Positions 49,296 to 59,600 of a DNA stretch of 64,000 nt are shown here, one piece after another. The first letter of the stretch is position 1; the number at the start of each line of letters is the position of its first letter. The DNA comes from Arthrobacter liuii (GTDB lineage Bacteria; Actinomycetota; Actinomycetes; Actinomycetales; Micrococcaceae): positions 1 to 64,000 of the forward strand of contig NZ_BMFW01000019.1 of NCBI RefSeq assembly GCF_014639275.1. The letters are read 5' to 3'. Made by a program: the position numbers and the translations under genes. The notes under the pieces are model-generated. The model saw nothing but the letters and a program-made list of their open reading frames with translations, was not told the DNA's origin and did not search any database.

Positions 49296-50191
49296 TGGCC
49301 GTCACCGACATCCGCCCTGCAGCCCCGGGCGCAACCAGCCTGGGCTCCGACCGCGGACGCATCTGGAAGTCGCTCCGGCGGAACCCCCTGGGCCTGGCCG
49401 GCGGCATCCTGCTGGCCCTCGTGGTCCTGGTGGCCCTGCTGGCACCGCTGCTTGCCCCCTACGATCCGGCGCAGGTCCACTTCGCCACCCCGTTCCAGAA
49501 ACCCGGCACGGTAGGCTTCCTGCTGGGCACCGACGACCTGGGCCGCGACATCTTCTCCCGGCTGGTCTTCGGAATCCGTTCCTCGCTTGAAGTGGGGGTG
49601 CTCGCGGTCCTGCTCTCGGTGCTCATCGGAACCCCGCTGGGACTGCTCGCGGGCTACTGGAAGTGGCTGGACGCCATCATTTCCCGGCTCAACGACGTGA
49701 CCCTCGCCTTCCCCTTCCTGATCATCGCGGTGGGCCTTGTGGCCATCAGCGGCCCGAGCCTGGGCAACGCCGCGGTGGCGATCGGCATCGCGCACATCCC
49801 TGCCATGATCCGCATCATCCGCGGCGAGACCCTGCGGATCAAGGAAAGCGACTTCGTCATCGGCGCCAGGACCATGGATGCCTCCGGTGGCCGGATCATC
49901 TTCCAGCACATCCTTCCCAACACGGCCTCCTCGCTCATCGTTCAGGCAACGGTGATCATGCCCGCCGCCGTCATCGGCGAAGCCGTGCTGTCCTTCCTGG
50001 GCCTGGGCATCCAGCCGCCCGCACCCAGCCTGGGCATCATGCTCTCCGACGCCCAGCAATACCTCTTCCGCTCACCCACGGCGGCCATCGTCCCCGGCCT
50101 CGGCATCGCCGCGATCTGCCTGGCCTTCAACCTGTTCGGCGACGCCCTGCGCGACGCCATGGACCCCGCCGCCACCAGCCGAAAGAAATAG
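49295..50191 (+). CDS. Peptide ABC transporter permease (DppC type)
   Basis: 298-residue membrane protein with six helices; TDDLGRDIFSRLVFGIRSSL and the EAA loop GARTMDASGGRIIFQHILPN are DppC features. TGATG overlap with DppB. Two bp before gamma-glutamyltransferase. Confidence 0.92.
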   Translation: MAVTDIRPAAPGATSLGSDRGRIWKSLRRNPLGLAGGILLALVVLVALLAPLLAPYDPAQVHFATPFQKPGTVGFLLGTDDLGRDIFSRLVFGIRSSLEVGVLAVLLSVLIGTPLGLLAGYWKWLDAIISRLNDVTLAFPFLIIAVGLVAISGPSLGNAAVAIGIAHIPAMIRIIRGETLRIKESDFVIGARTMDASGGRIIFQHILPNTASSLIVQATVIMPAAVIGEAVLSFLGLGIQPPAPSLGIMLSDAQQYLFRSPTAAIVPGLGIAAICLAFNLFGDALRDAMDPAATSRKK

Positions 50192-50193
50192 CC

Positions 50194-52014
50194 ATGACCT
50201 ACACCCCTGCAGACAGCTTTACCACCCGCCCCACCCTCCAAGGCACCTTCGGCATGACCGCCTCCACCCACTGGCTCGCCACCGCCTCTGCGCAGGCGGT
50301 ACTGGAACGCGGCGGCAACGCCTTCGACGCCGCCGTCGCCGGCGCCTTTGTCCTGCACGTGGTGGAACCCCACCTCAACGGCCCCGGCGGGGACATGACC
50401 GGCGTGTTCGTCACGGCGGAGAACCCGTCCGAACCTGTCGTGCTCATGGGCCAGGGCCCCGCCCCGGCCGCCGCGACCCGGGAGCATTACCTGGCCGAAG
50501 GACTCGAACTCGTGCCCGGAGCCGGAGCGCTCGCCGCCGCGGTCCCGGCCGCCGTCGACGCCTGGCTGCTGCTCCTTGCGGACCACGGCACCTGGGAGCT
50601 GGCGGACGTGCTGTCCTTCGCCATCGGCTACGCCCGCAACGGGCACCCGATCGTGGGCCGCGTGGGGACCACCATCGAAACCGTCGCCGAGCTCTTCACC
50701 GAGCACTGGCCGACGTCGGCCGCCCTCTGGATGCCGGACGGGAAGATTCCCGCAGCCGGAGACATCATCAAAAACCCGGCGTACGCCAATGTCCTGGACC
50801 GGCTCATCGGCGCCGGAGAGACGGACGCGTCAGCGTCGCGGGAAGCACGCATCGAGGCCGCCCGCCGGGAATGGCACGAGGGTTTTGTGGCAAAGTCAGC
50901 GGTCAAGTTCCTCGCTACGCCCCACCGCCACTCGTCCGGCGCCGACCATGCAGGCGTCATGACCGAAGCGGATTTCGCCGGATTCTCCGCCGGCTACGAA
51001 CCCGCCACCACCATCGAGTTCCGCGGCCACACCATCGCCAAGACCGGCCCGTGGGGGCAGGGCCCTGCTTTGCTGCAGACCCTCGCCATCCTGGAAGGGT
51101 TCGACGACGACCGCCTGGACCCGTCCACCGCCATCGGCGCCCACACCATCCTCGAGGCGCAGAAGCTCGCCATCGCGGACCGCGAGGCCTACTACGGCGA
51201 TTCTGCCGTGCCGATGGACTATCTGCTCAGCCCCGAGTACGCGGCGGAGCGCCGGGAGCTGATCGGCGAGCAGGCCTCGCACGACTTCCGGCCCGGAAAC
51301 GTCCCCGGCCACGAACCCTTCGTTCCGCCGCTGCGCACGGAGTACTTCCCGCCGTCGCTCTCGGAGAACGGTGGGCTGGCCTTCGCCGGCGTGGGGGAAC
51401 CCACCGTCATGCCCACCGGGGAAACCCGCGGGGATACCTGCCACATCGACGTCGTGGACCAATGGGGAAACATGGTCTCGGCAACGCCCTCCGGCGGCTG
51501 GCTCCAGTCGTCCCCGGCCATCCCCGAACTCGGCTTCTGCCTGGGGTCCAGGCTGCAGATGACCTGGCTGGAGGACGGCGCACCGTCCACGCTGACGCCC
51601 GGCAAGCGCCCCCGGACCACGTTGACGCCCACGCTGGTACTGAAGGACGGCAAAGCGGTGACCGCCCTCGGTTCCCCTGGCGGGGACCAGCAGGACCAAT
51701 GGCAGCTGCTGTACCTGCTCCGGACCATCGTGGGCGGTTACGAGCCCCAGCAGGCCGTTGACGCACCCTCCCTCCACACCACCTCCGTCCCCGGATCCTT
51801 CTGGCCCCGGACCTGGACGCCGGGCGGTGCGGTGGTTGAAGACCGCGTGGGCAACGACGTGATCAGTGAACTGGAAGAGCGGGGCCACGTGGTGACCCGG
51901 GCCGGGGACTGGGCGCTCGGCCGCCTGTCATCGGTGGTCAGCGAGCCTGAAACGGGCATCCTCAAGGCTGCCGCCAACCCGAGGGGAGCGCAGGGCTATG
52001 CAGCAGGACGCTAG
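50194..52014 (+). CDS. Gamma-glutamyltransferase (Ntn hydrolase), cytosolic
   Basis: 606-residue gamma-glutamyltranspeptidase. ERGGNAFDAAVAGAFVLHVV, NGPGGDMTGVF are N-terminal family motifs; the self-cleaving Thr is in GDTCHIDVVDQWGN, where Cys follows in place of the common Thr; SPGGDQQDQWQLLYLL closes the C-terminal subunit. No signal peptide, unlike many bacterial enzymes, so it should act in the cytosol on peptides brought in by the neighbouring transporter. A longer open frame to 49663 is only antisense overlap. Its 3' end overlaps the ATPase by 17 bp. Confidence 0.9.
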   Translation: MTYTPADSFTTRPTLQGTFGMTASTHWLATASAQAVLERGGNAFDAAVAGAFVLHVVEPHLNGPGGDMTGVFVTAENPSEPVVLMGQGPAPAAATREHYLAEGLELVPGAGALAAAVPAAVDAWLLLLADHGTWELADVLSFAIGYARNGHPIVGRVGTTIETVAELFTEHWPTSAALWMPDGKIPAAGDIIKNPAYANVLDRLIGAGETDASASREARIEAARREWHEGFVAKSAVKFLATPHRHSSGADHAGVMTEADFAGFSAGYEPATTIEFRGHTIAKTGPWGQGPALLQTLAILEGFDDDRLDPSTAIGAHTILEAQKLAIADREAYYGDSAVPMDYLLSPEYAAERRELIGEQASHDFRPGNVPGHEPFVPPLRTEYFPPSLSENGGLAFAGVGEPTVMPTGETRGDTCHIDVVDQWGNMVSATPSGGWLQSSPAIPELGFCLGSRLQMTWLEDGAPSTLTPGKRPRTTLTPTLVLKDGKAVTALGSPGGDQQDQWQLLYLLRTIVGGYEPQQAVDAPSLHTTSVPGSFWPRTWTPGGAVVEDRVGNDVISELEERGHVVTRAGDWALGRLSSVVSEPETGILKAAANPRGAQGYAAGR

Positions 52015-53629
52015 GAACGAAGGAAAAACGCTGCTTTCCGTCCGCGACCTGGAGGTCAGCTACGGCGGCACCCCGGTCCTGGACAAAGTCTCCTTCGACC
52101 TGAAACAGGGCGAGCGGGTGGCGATCGTGGGCCAGTCAGGATCGGGCAAGTCCACCGTGGTGGGCGCCATCCTGGGCCTTTTGTCCGGCGCCGGCCGGAT
52201 CACCCACGGGTCCATCCTGCTCAACGGGGAAGACCTGGCGGAAGCCTCCCAGGAGGAGCTGCGCGGCATCCGGGGCAAGAAGATCGGCCTGGTCCCGCAG
52301 GATCCCATGTCCAACCTCAATCCCTCCATGAAAGTCGGTGCCCAGATCGCCGACGCACTGGCAAGCAACGGCATGCGCGGCCGGGCAGCCATTAAGCAGC
52401 GGGCCGTGGAACTTATGACGGAAGCCGGCATTCCGGACGCCGAACGCCGTTACAACCAGTACCCGCACGAGTTCTCCGGCGGCATGCGCCAACGGGTACT
52501 GATCGCCATCTCCCTGGCAGGGGAGCCGGACCTGCTGATTGCTGATGAACCGACGTCGGCCCTTGACGTCACCGTCCAGCGGCAGATCCTCAACCACCTC
52601 CAGACACTGGTGGACGCCCGCGGCACCTCGCTGCTGTTCGTGACGCATGACCTGGGGCTGGCAGGGGACCGTACGGACCGGATCATCGTCATGGCCGAGG
52701 GACGGATCGTTGAGAGCGGCACGCCGTGGGAGGTGCTGTTGAATCCGCAGGAGGACTATACGCGGCGCCTGGTTGCGGCCGCACCGTCGGCGAGCCTTTC
52801 CGCCGACCCGGCCTCGGACCCACCTGCCCCCGAACGTGATCGTCCCGCTCCCGTGCTGTCGGTCAGGAACCTCGCCAAGGAGTTCAAGCTGCGCGGCCAG
52901 CGCGGGCGCAGGATCCAGGCTGTGGATGACGTCTCCTTCGACGTGCACGGGGGTACCACCACGGCCGTCGTCGGTGAATCCGGATCCGGTAAGTCAACCG
53001 TTGCCCGGATCATCCTGGGCCTGGAGACACCCACCTCCGGCTCGGCGTTGATCAAGGGTGAGAGCATCGCCACCAGCAACCCACAGACGCGCCGCGCCCT
53101 GCGCCGCATCGCACAGCCCGTTTTCCAGGACCCTTACGGATCCCTGGACCCCACCTTCAGCATCGAGCGGCTGATCGACGAGCCGCTGCGGATCTTCAAC
53201 GTAGGGACGCGGGACAGCAGGCGCGAACGGGTAGCGGAACTTCTGGACCAGGTGGCGCTGCCGCGGACGGTGGCCCAGCGCCGGCCCCATGAACTGTCCG
53301 GCGGCCAACGCCAGCGCGTGGCGATTGCCCGGGCCCTGGCGCTGGAACCGGAACTGCTGATCCTGGACGAGGCCGTCTCAGCCCTGGATGTCCTGGTCCA
53401 GGAGCAGATCCTCACCCTGCTGGAGGACCTGCAGGATAGGCTGGGCCTGACCTACCTCTTCATCACGCACGATCTGGCCGTTGTCCGCCAGATAGCGCAC
53501 AACGTGGTGGTCATGAAAACTGGAAAAGTGGTTGAAACCGGCAGTGTGGACCAGGTCTTCCTGGCACCCTCGGCCGACTACACCAAAGAACTACTTGGAG
53601 CGATACCCGGTGCAGCCTTCGCTAGCTAG
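51998..53629 (+). CDS. Peptide ABC transporter ATPase, DppD-DppF fusion
   Basis: 543-residue protein with two nucleotide-binding domains, which is a fusion of DppD- and DppF-like ATPases. Domain 1: Walker A GQSGSGKST, signature FSGGMRQRV, Walker B LLIADEPTSALD. Domain 2: GESGSGKST, LSGGQRQRV, LLILDEAVSALD. The linker at about residues 265-295 is Pro/Ala-rich. GAR of each domain and His switch residues are present. Overlaps GGT by 17 bp and the GntR gene by 20 bp. Confidence 0.92.
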   Translation: MQQDARNEGKTLLSVRDLEVSYGGTPVLDKVSFDLKQGERVAIVGQSGSGKSTVVGAILGLLSGAGRITHGSILLNGEDLAEASQEELRGIRGKKIGLVPQDPMSNLNPSMKVGAQIADALASNGMRGRAAIKQRAVELMTEAGIPDAERRYNQYPHEFSGGMRQRVLIAISLAGEPDLLIADEPTSALDVTVQRQILNHLQTLVDARGTSLLFVTHDLGLAGDRTDRIIVMAEGRIVESGTPWEVLLNPQEDYTRRLVAAAPSASLSADPASDPPAPERDRPAPVLSVRNLAKEFKLRGQRGRRIQAVDDVSFDVHGGTTTAVVGESGSGKSTVARIILGLETPTSGSALIKGESIATSNPQTRRALRRIAQPVFQDPYGSLDPTFSIERLIDEPLRIFNVGTRDSRRERVAELLDQVALPRTVAQRRPHELSGGQRQRVAIARALALEPELLILDEAVSALDVLVQEQILTLLEDLQDRLGLTYLFITHDLAVVRQIAHNVVVMKTGKVVETGSVDQVFLAPSADYTKELLGAIPGAAFAS

Positions 53630-54317
53630 CGGCGATCCCACCCCACGGGCCCGCGTCCAGGATGAAATCCGGCGGGACATCATCTTCGGGAAGCTCCCCG
53701 CCGGGACCAGGATCACCGAGTCCTCCCTGGCAACCAAATACGGGATTTCCCGGGTTCCGGTCCGGGAAGCGTTGCGGGCCCTTGAGGTGGAGGGCTTCGT
53801 TGAGTCGAAGCCCTTCGCCGGGTCCACGGTGTCGGAGATTCCCGTGGACGACGCCGATGACCTCTTCGCCGTGCGCGAGGCCTTGGAAGCCGCGACAGCC
53901 CGCCGGGCTGCCCGGCGGGCCGCCGCCCAGTTTTCGGCGGGCGGTCCAGATACGCAGTGGTGGGAGACACGGCGGGAACTGGCCGCGATCCTGGACGAGG
54001 GCGACGAAGCGGTGGCAAGCGGGCAGGTTGAACTGCTGCCCGAGCTGAACATCCGCTTCCATCTGGGGGTGGCTGAATTGAGCCGCAGCTCGTCCCTGAC
54101 AGCACTGCTCCGCCAGATCGCCGGCAAGATCGAGTGGCTCTACGCCTCGGACGTGGACTCCCGCGGTATCCGGTCCTGGGCCGAACACCGGGGCATCATG
54201 GCAGCCATCGATGCCGGCAACGCGGAGGCCGCCGAGCAGGGGATGGCGGCACACGTCCACGGGTCCAGGTCGGGATACCTGAGCCGGTTCAAGGAGAAGG
54301 ACGCCAACGCGATGTAG
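53610..54317 (+). CDS. GntR-family (FadR/FCD type) regulator
   Basis: 235-residue regulator. Winged helix at residues about 12-75 (VQDEIRRDIIFGKLPAGTRI, SLATKYGISRVPVREALRAL); FCD ligand domain follows (LFAVREALEAATARRAARRA; metal-binding Asp/His in HLGVAELSRSSS and HRGIMAAIDAGNAEAAE). GTG 53610, 20 bp inside the ATPase, with GGAG upstream. Last in the peptide operon; likely autoregulates it or responds to a peptide-derived acid. Confidence 0.88.
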   Translation: MQPSLASGDPTPRARVQDEIRRDIIFGKLPAGTRITESSLATKYGISRVPVREALRALEVEGFVESKPFAGSTVSEIPVDDADDLFAVREALEAATARRAARRAAAQFSAGGPDTQWWETRRELAAILDEGDEAVASGQVELLPELNIRFHLGVAELSRSSSLTALLRQIAGKIEWLYASDVDSRGIRSWAEHRGIMAAIDAGNAEAAEQGMAAHVHGSRSGYLSRFKEKDANAM

Positions 54318-54373
54318 CGGCTGGGATGACCGCTGCCGGACACGATCCGACTGATCGGCGCCGGCCCGTGGGT

Positions 54374-55177
54374 TCAGCGGCTTTGGGATCCGGACGAAAT
54401 GGGCTGCCCATCGTGCTTTCCTTCGGCCGATTCCCAGTGCCGGCGCAGTGCCTCCGCCAGCCGCTGGGGCTCCGCACGGTGGGGCGGATCGAAATGGTGG
54501 CGGCCGGGAAAGACTTCCAGGTGGAAATCTGGAAAGAAGACGCGTGCCAGCCGTGCCGCAACCTCCCCGAAGTCATCTGGATGGCTGAGGCCGCCAAGGG
54601 CAAAGAACACCGGCTTGGTGAAGGCGGCCAGCCGTGACCTGTCCAGGTCGTAGTCTTTGAAGGTTTGCATGAAGGCTTTGATGCCGGCCGGCCGCTTGGC
54701 CATCCACGGCGGCGGTGGACCCGCCTCCCTGGGCGGAAGGACGACGTCGGCCCTTACCTGCAGCTTTATGAAGGCGGGCATGAACTGCTCCGGAGGGAGT
54801 CCATCCAGCTCCTCGAACCTTTTCCAGTGCTTGGCGTAGGCCGGGCTCCAGTCCCAACTCCCTGCCCATGCCGGCTCCAGCAGGGCCAGGCTCTTCAGGC
54901 GTTCGCGGTGCTTGGCGGCGAACGCCAGCGCTGCCGCGCCGCCACCGGAGTAGCCCAGGAGGTGGAACGTCTCCCAACCCAGCGCATCCGCTTCCCGCAG
55001 GACTCCTTCAACCTCGGTGTCGAGAGTCCAGCCCTCAGGCACTTCATCGTCCTGATAAAGCTCCAGTTCCTTGGCGACGGCTTGCACGCCGGGGCCCAAG
55101 GCCTCAATCAAGCCTCCGTAGGCAAGGTCGGCAGGGAGTACTGAACCAGGAAGCAGAATGGCCCGAATCGGTTCCAT
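54374..55177 (-). CDS. Alpha/beta hydrolase
   Basis: 267-residue hydrolase. LLGYSGGGAAALAFA contains the nucleophile Ser (GxSxG type); the catalytic acid probably lies near LGGLSHPDD and the His in GRHHFDPPHRAEP. ATG 55177; 54 codons of open frame above it lack a start context. Substrate unknown. Convergent with the GntR gene at 54317. Confidence 0.8.
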   Translation of the reverse strand: MEPIRAILLPGSVLPADLAYGGLIEALGPGVQAVAKELELYQDDEVPEGWTLDTEVEGVLREADALGWETFHLLGYSGGGAAALAFAAKHRERLKSLALLEPAWAGSWDWSPAYAKHWKRFEELDGLPPEQFMPAFIKLQVRADVVLPPREAGPPPPWMAKRPAGIKAFMQTFKDYDLDRSRLAAFTKPVFFALGGLSHPDDFGEVAARLARVFFPDFHLEVFPGRHHFDPPHRAEPQRLAEALRRHWESAEGKHDGQPISSGSQSR

Positions 55178-55439
55178 GCAAGAACGATACGCCTGTTCGA
55201 CGCGGCCACAATGGCGTCGGGAAACCGATGCGCACAGCCCGCCGAACTCTGGTTGGGGCATTCCTGCTGCCCCTATCCAGACGAGGCCCGGTAGCGCGTG
55301 ATGACCCCATGAAAAGATCCGCTCTTTCCGGTCCCGCATCGATGGTGGTGGTGCCCAGCTGTGAGCTGATGTCGCGAGGGGCTGAAACTGGCGGGCCGCA
55401 ACGCTGCCAGCGCCTTTCCGATGTCCGCCTGAAGTGCAG

Positions 55440-56681
55440 TCATCCTGCGGACAATTGCCGTGCAGCCCAATCCCAGCCGATCAGCTCCTGCTCCAGGCGC
55501 ATGTTGCTGCCGTACTTATTGTTCCCGAGGGCCTCATACAGGGCTGCCTCTGCCGGCGTCAGACGCCCAAGCGGCGCCTTAGAAGGCGACGGCTCCCGTC
55601 CCCAGAGGTCCCGGTGCGCCAGGAGCGTCTCCTCATCCATCAGCACGCTCTCCACATGCGGATGGACAGACCGCAACTGGTCCAGGATCCGGAAGCCGTG
55701 GGTGTCAAGGTCGCCCCAGTACAGGACCCGGCAGCCACGCAGCCAGACCGCGTCGCGCAGCGACGAGAACCCATAGCCCGCGCCATAGAGAGCCAGCGCT
55801 CCGGGCCGCTCCGGCAGGGCCAGGAAGTTCACCTGGTTCTCGGTGGCGATCACCGTGTCCACGGGCAGCTGCAGCGAACTGAACGCGTCAGCGGTGACGG
55901 TGACGTCGCGCGCGCCGCCAAGCACTTCGTGAGCCGGGTCCAGCAGCCGGAACCGGACCAGCTCCGGCGGGTGGAGAAAGCCGTGCCGCATGGCGAAGCG
56001 GGAGGCAGGAGTGCGGCCCGCGCCGTCCTCCAGGGCGGCGTCAGTCCCGGGAGCTTCAGCTGCGGGATCAGGCACAGCCAGGTCGTTAGGCTCGGACGTG
56101 GCAGTAAGGGCCGCCAGCAGCTGGTCAACAACCTGCCGGTGCCGCTCGATGAACTTGGTGTGCACGCCCGGAAGGACCAGCTGCCGGACGTAGATCCCCG
56201 GCGCCGCATGGTCCCGCAGCCAAAGTGCCACCCTGGCGGCCGCCACAGCGTCAGGGCCCAGCTCGAGCAGCTTCAGCGGGCGGCGCCCAGCCCAGTTCAG
56301 CAGCAAGGGATCGAGTACCCCAAGATCCTCGGCCAGTCGGCGAAAGCTGGCGGCATCCCGGGTTTTGCCAAGGAACGAAACTTCGTCCTCAACAGAAACA
56401 AACACAGCCGCGGCCGGAATCCGGTTGGAACCAACTGTGCGGCGCCCAACCTCCATCATCTCCAGTTGATAATGGCCCACCCCGGAGGTCAGCTCTGCCG
56501 CCCAGGCACGGACCGCCGCATAATCGCCCAACAGCTCCGCCGCCGTCGGGCGTTTCAGGACCCGCCGCCGTGGATAGCTGCCCGAAGGAGAAAGCACCTC
56601 CCGCAGCAGTGCGCCGCTGTTCCACGCCTTCCGCGACTGGGCGCGCAACCCGGACAGGGTGGTCCAGGCCCTATCGGCCAT
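55440..56681 (-). CDS. jetD: Wadjet JetD (DUF3322/DUF2220, Toprim-like nuclease)
   Basis: 413-residue nuclease subunit of the Wadjet anti-plasmid complex. The C-terminal domain has the topoisomerase VI/Toprim-like TENQVNFLALPERPGALALY and LYWGDLDTHGFRILDQLRS, whose Glu and Asp pair (GDLDTHG) binds metal and cuts DNA; the N-terminal DUF3322 arm begins WTTLSGLRAQSRKAW. ATG 56681 overlaps JetC by 11 bp. Last gene of jetABCD. Cleaves small circular DNA held by the SMC-like loop extruder JetABC. Confidence 0.93.
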   Translation of the reverse strand: MADRAWTTLSGLRAQSRKAWNSGALLREVLSPSGSYPRRRVLKRPTAAELLGDYAAVRAWAAELTSGVGHYQLEMMEVGRRTVGSNRIPAAAVFVSVEDEVSFLGKTRDAASFRRLAEDLGVLDPLLLNWAGRRPLKLLELGPDAVAAARVALWLRDHAAPGIYVRQLVLPGVHTKFIERHRQVVDQLLAALTATSEPNDLAVPDPAAEAPGTDAALEDGAGRTPASRFAMRHGFLHPPELVRFRLLDPAHEVLGGARDVTVTADAFSSLQLPVDTVIATENQVNFLALPERPGALALYGAGYGFSSLRDAVWLRGCRVLYWGDLDTHGFRILDQLRSVHPHVESVLMDEETLLAHRDLWGREPSPSKAPLGRLTPAEAALYEALGNNKYGSNMRLEQELIGWDWAARQLSAG

Positions 56682-59600
56682 GCCGGTCCTTCTCTTCGCG
56701 ATACTCCTGGATGGTCATGTTGCGCAGCTGTGAATCGTCGCCGTTGGTGTTGGCCACGAAACCCACGTGGGAGACGAACGGCTCGATGACGTGGATTTTC
56801 TGCAGGGGAGTGACGATCAGCAGCTGCAGTTTCATGCGCTGGAAGAGCTCCAGCCCGTACCGTGCCGACTCGTCCGAGCCGCGGCCGAACGCCTCGTCAA
56901 TCACCACGAACCGGAAGCTCCGCCCACTTCCTGCGTTGCGGCCAGCACCCTTGCCGGAGCCCAGCCCGAACTGGAACGCCAATGCCGCCGCGAGGATGGT
57001 GTAGGCCAGCTTCTCCTTCTGGCCCCCGGATTTACCGCCGGAATCGGTGAAGTGCTCGTACTCCTCGCCGTTTTCCGTCCACTTCTCGGAGGCTGAAAAC
57101 GTGAACCAGTTCCGCACATCCGTGACCTTCGAAGTCCATCTCCGGTCCAGCTCGGTCAGGCCGTCCCGGCCCCGGAACCGTTCGATCAGCCGCTCCACCT
57201 GCAGGTACTTCTGCTCCGAGTATTGGTCTTCGTCACCGATGGTCCCCTCCGAGCATGCGCGCAGGTCGCTGCCGAACTCGCGCACATCCTGGTCCGAGGC
57301 TGACTGGTGCTCCAGCTGGATGTGGCGCCCCGTGTTGTAGGGGATCCCCGCCAGCGACTGGTTGATCTCGCCGATCCGGTTGATGATGTCCTGCCGCCGG
57401 CTGTCCAGGAACGCGTTGAAGGCCACTACCTCGTGGATGGTGTTCTGGTTCAGCGACTCCTTGAACCGGGCCTCGAACCGCGGAAGGTCATTGCTGACAA
57501 GTTGCTCGAGCAGGCGGTTGTAGTCCGGCGCTGCGTCCAACGCCGCATCGAAGTCGGTGGTCTCGTTCGGGTATTTGTTGCGGAAGTCCGCCATCTGGCG
57601 GACGGTGCCCTCCGCTGCGCGCGCGATGCGCTTGGCCAGGGCATCGATGGCGTCCGTCAGGCCTGACCGCACCGTACTTTCCACGGTCCCGGTGTTCTTG
57701 TGGGTCAGGGGCTTTTCGCCCAGGGCCTGGCTGGTGAGGCGTTCGACGGCGGCGAGCACTTCGCCGTCGTCGGTCACCGGTGTTTCGGCCAGGACAGTCC
57801 GGCACTCCGCGATTGCGTCGGCTATGTCCCGGGCGTCCTTGTCGTTGGCACCCAGCCGCTGCTGCAGCTTGCCCGCCTTGTCTTCCGCGCGGTCCAGCTC
57901 TGCTGTCACCTGGGACTGCTTGGCCATGAGCTGCCGCAGGATGTCGCTGGTGGACTCGAGCTCCCCCTTCTCCGCCTTCAGGTCCTCGATTCTGCGCGCG
58001 GTGAGCTGCCAGCTGACCTCGCTGAAGTCCCGCACCGAGGCGATGGTGCCGAGTTGCCGGTTCTGCCGGCCGATCAGGCCCAGCCGGTCGGTCACCTTGC
58101 CGAGCTCCGTGGCCGCCACCTTCAATCGGCCCTGGACCTCATCCTGCGCGGCCCGGAAGCGGGCAATCTTGTCGTGGTTGTCCCACCCCAGGACGTAGCT
58201 GCGCCGGTCGGCCAGGTCCTTCCGGTCGTCCTTTTCGTGCCGGCCGCGGGCACCTTTGAGCTGCCCGTTCACCGTGAGTGCCTTGGGATGGCGGCGGAAA
58301 TCAGCCAGGTCCTCGCAGCAGAAGTAGTCGAACCGGCTGCTGAGTTCGTCCTGCAGGAAATCCCGGAACGGCGTGCCCTGCTTGATGGCGATCTTGGCTG
58401 CGAGTGTCCCGGGCTCCAGCGTCTTGGGTGAGTACGAGTCCGCTACCCGCAGGTACACCAGCCTGCCGCGCAGGTTGTTGGCGTCCACCCAACTGCTTAC
58501 CGCGGGGTAATGCCCAGCGGGCACCATGAGGGACAACGCGAATCCACGCAATGTCCGTTCCGCGGCGCCCTCCCAGGCGCCCTCGCCCTCGCGGACCCGC
58601 AGCAGCTCGCCAACGTACGGCAGTTCGGTGTCCTTGATCCCCGTTCCTTCACAAAGCCGGCGGCGGATTTCCAGCTGGGGGAGGGGGATCAAATTGCGCC
58701 GGGCCTGCAGGCTGGTCAGTTCGGCGGCGATGTCGGCTGCCTTCCCCTGGAGCTCGGCTTGCTGCATGGACAGCCCGGTAATGCCGGTTTGTAGTTCGCC
58801 CGCCTGGCGGCCCAGGTCCTGTTCCACGCCGGCCAGCCGTGCACGGTTCGCATCGAACAGCACGCGGTCATCCGGAGTGTGCAACCCGAGATCCCTGGCG
58901 GCGGAGGCGTACGTCTCGAACCGCTGCCGCTGGGCTGCGGATTCGTCGGCGAGCCGTGAGAGGTCCGCGTCGATCGCTGCGAGCCGCCCTCCGCCATTGG
59001 TACGGATGTCCTCCTCCACCCCGTAAAGATCCCGGCGCAGCTGTGCCACCTCGGCCTTGAGCCGGGTGCTGTCCTCCACCAGACGGTTGCCGGTCCGCTC
59101 CAGCTCGGCTTGGTGCTCCAGGCTCAGCTGCAGCTTCCGGTGGGTGAACCAGGGGTGCAGCTGGTCCCGCTGCCGGCGTGCGAAGTGGTCCTCACCCGAA
59201 AGCTTTGCGTGCTGGGCGGCACCGTCCCTGATTGGCGTCAACAGTCCGATCTGGTCCTTGGCGCGGAGGACGGCGTCGTGGGCTTTCTTCAGGTCGTCGA
59301 AGTGGTGGATCAGGTTGGTGATCCGGGTGGCAACGTCGTCCTCTTCCAGCATGTTGCTGCGCACGAACGAGGTGATGTTTTCCACCTGCTTCATGGACAC
59401 GGTCCGGTGGAAGAGCTCCATGGCCTGGTTCCCGCTGATGCCGAAGTGGCGCTTGAACGCGGCCGCGTACGGCTCAAAGGAATCATGAACAGAAACACCG
59501 GCGCCGCGGAGTTTCTTCTTGAGCTTCAGGGGATCCTGCCCAAAGTTGGAGAAGTCCGCCGCGATGGACTGGTCCGTTTCCGCCAGAGTGTAGAAGCGGA

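Noticed and set aside
49663-50193. 177-codon N-terminal extension of gamma-glutamyltransferase
   Set aside because: In frame but overlaps the DppC gene; Arg/His/Pro-rich and without a ribosome site, whereas ATG 50194 fits the family start.
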